Assembly (NCBI RefSeq): GCF_030816235.1
Contig: NZ_JAUSXT010000001.1
Coordinates: forward strand, 1,240,001 to 1,304,000
Direction of reading: 5' to 3'
Length of the DNA stretch: 64,000 bases
From: Microbacterium sp. W4I4
Lineage (GTDB): Bacteria > Actinomycetota > Actinomycetes > Actinomycetales > Microbacteriaceae
Shown here: positions 61,242 through 64,000 of the stretch, piece by piece
How positions within the stretch are numbered: position 1 is the first letter of the stretch
How the letters are laid out: each line of letters starts with the position of its first letter
Notes under the pieces: model-generated
Databases searched by the model: none
What the model was told of the DNA's origin: nothing
The model's input: the letters and a program-made list of their open reading frames with translations, nothing else
Program-made: the position numbers and the translations under genes

Positions 61242-62765
61242 ATGATGCTCTCCGAGCTGGTCTCGACGACCGATGAGGTCACGGCGACGTCATCGCGGCT
61301 CGCCAAGATCGACGCGCTGGCACGCCTGCTGTCGGCGGCCGAACCCGATGAGCTCGCTCCACTCACGGGTCTGCTGCTCGCCTCTCCCCGGCAGGGCAGG
61401 CTGGGCGTCGGATGGCGGACGCTGACCGCCGTGGAGGTCGAGCACGTGGAGGTGCCCGAGCTGACGATCGGCGACGTCGATGCCTCCCTGGATGCTGTCG
61501 CCGCGGCATCCGGATCGGGCTCCGCCGCGGCGCGCCAGGAGCTGCTGTCGGACCTGGCCCGACGCGCCACCGCGGCGGAGTGGGATCTGCTGATCCGCGC
61601 GATGCTGGGCGAACTGCGCACGGGCGCGCTGTCCGGCGTGCTGCTCGACGCGATCGCACGCGCCTCCGGACGGCCTGTGGCGACCGTCCGTCGGGCGGCG
61701 ATGCTCTCGGGCGATCTCGGCGAGACCGCCCTGCTCGCGCTGACCGGCACGGAGGCCGACCTCGAAGCGGTCGGTCTGCAGGTGGGCCGCCCGGTGCTGC
61801 CGATGCTGGCGGCAACCGCCCCGACCCCGTCCGCCGCAGTCGAACTGACTGGCCGCGCCTCGGTCGAGTACAAGCTCGACGGCGCGCGCATCCAGGTGCA
61901 TCGGCACGGCGACGAGGTGGGGGTCTTCACGCGCAGCCTCGCCGACGTCACGCACCGGGTGCCCGAGATCGTCGAGATCGTCCGCGGGCTGCCCGCACAC
62001 GATCTCATCCTCGACGGCGAGACCCTCTCCCTCGACGAGGACGGCGGCCCGCGCCCTTTCCAGGACACCATGTCGCGCTTCGGCGCCGACGTCTCGCGCG
62101 ACCTCGTGCTGCGTCCGTGGTTCTTCGACGTGCTGCACCTCGACGGACGCGACCTGATCGACAAACCGCTCGCCACGCGCCTGGCCGCACTCGAGGGCGT
62201 CGCGGGCCGGTGGCGCATGCCGGGCATCGTCACCGACGACCCGCAGACGGCCGAGCAGCTGTCCCGTGAGGCGTTGGCGGCCGGGCACGAGGGTGTCGTG
62301 GTGAAGGCGATCGACTCGCCCTACACGGCCGGCCGCAGAGGAAAGTCGTGGGTGAAGGTCAAGCCCGTGCTGACCGTCGACCTCGTCGTGCTCGGCGCCG
62401 AATGGGGCTCCGGACGTCGCCGGGGGATGCTCTCGAACCTGCACCTCGGCGCGCTCGACCCCGGCGGCGAGTTCGGCGCACCCGGCGGGCTCGTGATGGT
62501 CGGCAAGACCTTCAAAGGCCTCACCGACGAACTGCTGCGCTGGCAGACCGCGACGTTCCCCGAACTCGAGACGCACCGCACAGGGCAGGCGGTCTTCCTG
62601 CGCCCTGAGCTGGTCGTCGAGATCGCGATCGACGGCGTGCAGCGCTCACCGCGATACCCCGGCGGTGTCGCACTGCGCTTCGCGCGGGTCAAGGGGTACC
62701 GCCCCGACAAGAACGTCGCCGACGCCGACACGATCCAGGCGCTGCGCGCACTGCTGCGCGGGTGA
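61242..62765 (+). CDS. ligB: ATP-dependent DNA ligase, LigB type
   Basis: A 507-residue ATP-dependent ligase, the same length as mycobacterial LigB. It has an N-terminal DNA-binding domain, the nucleotidyl motif EYKLDGARIQVH with the AMP-accepting Lys near residue 210, DLILDGETLSLDEDG, DVLHLDGRDL, GHEGVVVKAIDSPY and the motif V KSWVKVKP, then the OB fold. These enzymes are additional to the essential NAD-dependent LigA and act in repair. The second ATG at 61245 is equally possible. It meets the phosphoribosyltransferase gene end to end with 12 bases between. Confidence 0.92.
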   Translation: MMLSELVSTTDEVTATSSRLAKIDALARLLSAAEPDELAPLTGLLLASPRQGRLGVGWRTLTAVEVEHVEVPELTIGDVDASLDAVAAASGSGSAAARQELLSDLARRATAAEWDLLIRAMLGELRTGALSGVLLDAIARASGRPVATVRRAAMLSGDLGETALLALTGTEADLEAVGLQVGRPVLPMLAATAPTPSAAVELTGRASVEYKLDGARIQVHRHGDEVGVFTRSLADVTHRVPEIVEIVRGLPAHDLILDGETLSLDEDGGPRPFQDTMSRFGADVSRDLVLRPWFFDVLHLDGRDLIDKPLATRLAALEGVAGRWRMPGIVTDDPQTAEQLSREALAAGHEGVVVKAIDSPYTAGRRGKSWVKVKPVLTVDLVVLGAEWGSGRRRGMLSNLHLGALDPGGEFGAPGGLVMVGKTFKGLTDELLRWQTATFPELETHRTGQAVFLRPELVVEIAIDGVQRSPRYPGGVALRFARVKGYRPDKNVADADTIQALRALLRG

Positions 62766-62777
62766 CCGGCGGGCGAC

Positions 62778-63284
62778 TCAGGCCGAGGGCACGAGCCCCG
62801 CGTCCTCCTCCGCCACGGTCCCCTGGAACGACCACGGGAAGTCGATCCAGAGATCGGTGTCCTTCCAGGCGAAGTCGGGCTGGATGATCGTGGTGGGCTT
62901 GGTGTAGATCGTGACGGAGCGCACGTCGGCGCCCTTGTCCTGCAGCAGCTGCACGGCCAGCGCCAGGGTGCGGCCGGAGTCGGCGACGTCGTCGACCAGC
63001 AGCACACGGCGTCCGTCGAGGTAGGCCATGTCCAGCTCGGGCGGCAGCACCTCCGGCGCGTCGAGAACGGTGCCGATGCCGGTGTAGAACTCGACGTTGA
63101 TGGCGCCGCAGTTCTTCGCGCCCAGCCCGTATGCGATCGCGCCGGCCGGCAGCAGTCCGCCACGGGCGATCGCGACGACCACCTCGGGCGCGAAACCGCT
63201 GCTCAGGATGCTCCTGGCGAGCTCCCGTGTCGCATCGCCGAATCCGTTCCAGGTGAGCGTCTCGCGCTCGATCACATCCGTCAT
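62778..63284 (-). CDS. Phosphoribosyltransferase (xanthine/hypoxanthine type)
   Basis: A 168-residue type I phosphoribosyltransferase: hood residues and LARSILSSGFAPEVVVAIAR, GGLLPAGAIAYGLGAKN, and the PRPP loop RVLLVDDVADSGRTLALAVQ. The C-terminus (DLWIDFPWSFQG) is typical of the Gpt/Xpt-like group, so the base is probably xanthine, hypoxanthine or guanine. ATG 63284 gives the normal size; GAGAAT lies seven bases upstream. The longer frame upstream is a shadow of the amidotransferase. Confidence 0.85.
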   Translation of the reverse strand: MTDVIERETLTWNGFGDATRELARSILSSGFAPEVVVAIARGGLLPAGAIAYGLGAKNCGAINVEFYTGIGTVLDAPEVLPPELDMAYLDGRRVLLVDDVADSGRTLALAVQLLQDKGADVRSVTIYTKPTTIIQPDFAWKDTDLWIDFPWSFQGTVAEEDAGLVPSA

Positions 63285-63401
63285 GCATTCGATTCTCCCG
63301 CATGCCCGATGCGCAATGATCCGCCCGGCCCGGCGGCAACCATGATGGGATAGAGAGGAAGAGGACGCCGTCCGGCATCCGTCATCCGTACCGAGGTCCC
63401 C
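63285..63401. other. Divergent promoter region
   Basis: 117 bases between the phosphoribosyltransferase and amidotransferase starts. Apart from GAGAAT for the first and GAGG five bases before the ATG of the second, I see no distinctive site. Confidence 0.4.
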
Positions 63402-64000
63402 ATGTGTCGTCTGTTCGCGTTCGCCTCTCCTGAGCTCTCCACGGCAGGAGCGGCGCTCGGCGCGGCGGGGATCGAGAGTCTGCTGTCGCTCGCGCGCCTG
63501 CACGGCGACGGCTGGGGCTGGGCCGGGGTGCGCCAACCGGGCAGGGCTCCGGTCGTGATCCGGTCACCGCTGTCGGCGGCATCCGACCCCGCCTTCGACG
63601 CCTCCCTGGTCACCCCCGCGCACGCCGCCATGGTGCACCTGAGGTGGGCGACCGCAGGACTGCCGGTGAACGAGCGCAACGCGCACCCGTTCGAGGCCGA
63701 TGGCATCGCCTTCGCGCACAACGGCACGATCAAGCCGCTCGACGACCTGCGCGCGCTGCTCTCCCCCGAATCCGTCGCGGCGCTGACCGGCACGACCGAC
63801 AGTGAGATGTACTTCGCACTCATCCGCGAGCAGGTCGCCCTCGGGACGACTCTGCAGCTCGCCGCGGCACAGGTCGCGCACCGCCTGCGCGACCTGTTCC
63901 CCCTGGCCAGCCTGAACGCGCTGATCATCGACCGCGATCAGCTCGTCGTCGTGCATGCGAGCGCCACCAGCAGCCTCACCGACCACGACCGCGCACGACT
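63402..64000 (+). CDS. Class II glutamine amidotransferase (start only; cut by window end)
   Basis: About 199 residues are visible. The product begins MCRLFAFASPE, with Cys2 as the N-terminal nucleophile, and has the class II pattern GDGWGWAGV, VHLRWATAGLPVNERNAHPF, FAHNGTIKPLDDL and TDSEMYFALI, like YafJ or EgtC. YafJ-type proteins have unknown amide acceptors; EgtC hydrolyses a glutamyl amide in ergothioneine synthesis. No other egt gene is in view, so YafJ-type is the safer name. GAGG lies five bases before the ATG. Confidence 0.88.
   Translation, partial: MCRLFAFASPELSTAGAALGAAGIESLLSLARLHGDGWGWAGVRQPGRAPVVIRSPLSAASDPAFDASLVTPAHAAMVHLRWATAGLPVNERNAHPFEADGIAFAHNGTIKPLDDLRALLSPESVAALTGTTDSEMYFALIREQVALGTTLQLAAAQVAHRLRDLFPLASLNALIIDRDQLVVVHASATSSLTDHDRAR

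Overview
The window reads as chromosomal DNA of a high-GC Gram-positive actinobacterium, most likely Microbacteriaceae (Microbacterium-like). The signs are very high GC at third codon positions, frequent GTG starts, genes overlapping by ATGA/GTGA, leaderless promoters, a 480-residue-class GAPDH of the actinobacterial GapB type, GTP-dependent PEP carboxykinase beside a RamB-like regulator, and a LigB-type ATP-dependent DNA ligase. I see no rRNA, tRNA, CRISPR array, insertion sequence or prophage.

Layout. 1-5.7 kb: 5' part of mfd (minus strand, cut by the window edge), a drug/metabolite transporter, a GNAT acetyltransferase, an Fpg/Nei glycosylase and an unknown membrane protein. 5.7-9.3 kb: an FMN riboswitch followed by ribD-ribE-ribBA-ribH. 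9.4-15.7 kb: a small membrane protein, then a branched-chain amino-acid-type ABC importer whose LivM and LivG are one polypeptide, then an FMN-dependent alpha-hydroxy-acid oxidase. 15.9-22.4 kb: a MscS-like membrane protein, then a cluster of lipoprotein, peptidoglycan-binding adaptor, MacB-like ABC protein, frameshifted ECF sigma factor and its putative partner. 22.4-25.6 kb: a VapBC pair, two genes truncated head to head, and a multidrug-type ABC exporter. 25.7-36.5 kb: pckG, a RamB-like regulator, a thioesterase, a winged-helix protein, gapB, a DUF998-like protein, a HAD phosphatase, a Fic protein and an Lrp regulator.

36.7-61.1 kb: a branched-chain 2-oxo-acid dehydrogenase operon (E1alpha, E1beta, E2) leads into thiolase, enoyl-CoA hydratase, hydroxyacyl-CoA dehydrogenase, paaZ and paaI. 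The other half of the phenylacetyl-CoA pathway, paaABCDE plus a frameshifted paaG-like gene, lies about 10.7 kb further on. The DNA between the halves holds a beta-propeller gene, a complete peptide ABC importer with a two-site GntR-type operator, a stretch of gene debris, an S51-type peptidase, and a RecQ helicase with a phosphoribosyltransferase-like tail. 61.2-64 kb: ATP-dependent DNA ligase, a phosphoribosyltransferase and the start of a class II glutamine amidotransferase.

Themes. Many single genes carry a -10-like hexamer exactly six bases before the start codon, as expected for leaderless transcripts. Several intergenic gaps hold REP-like palindromes. Gene decay is visible at four places: the frameshifted sigma factor, the 4-bp duplication in the paaG-like gene, the HAD/HTH head-to-head truncation, and the duplicated RecQ-tail fragment next to HepT-like debris.
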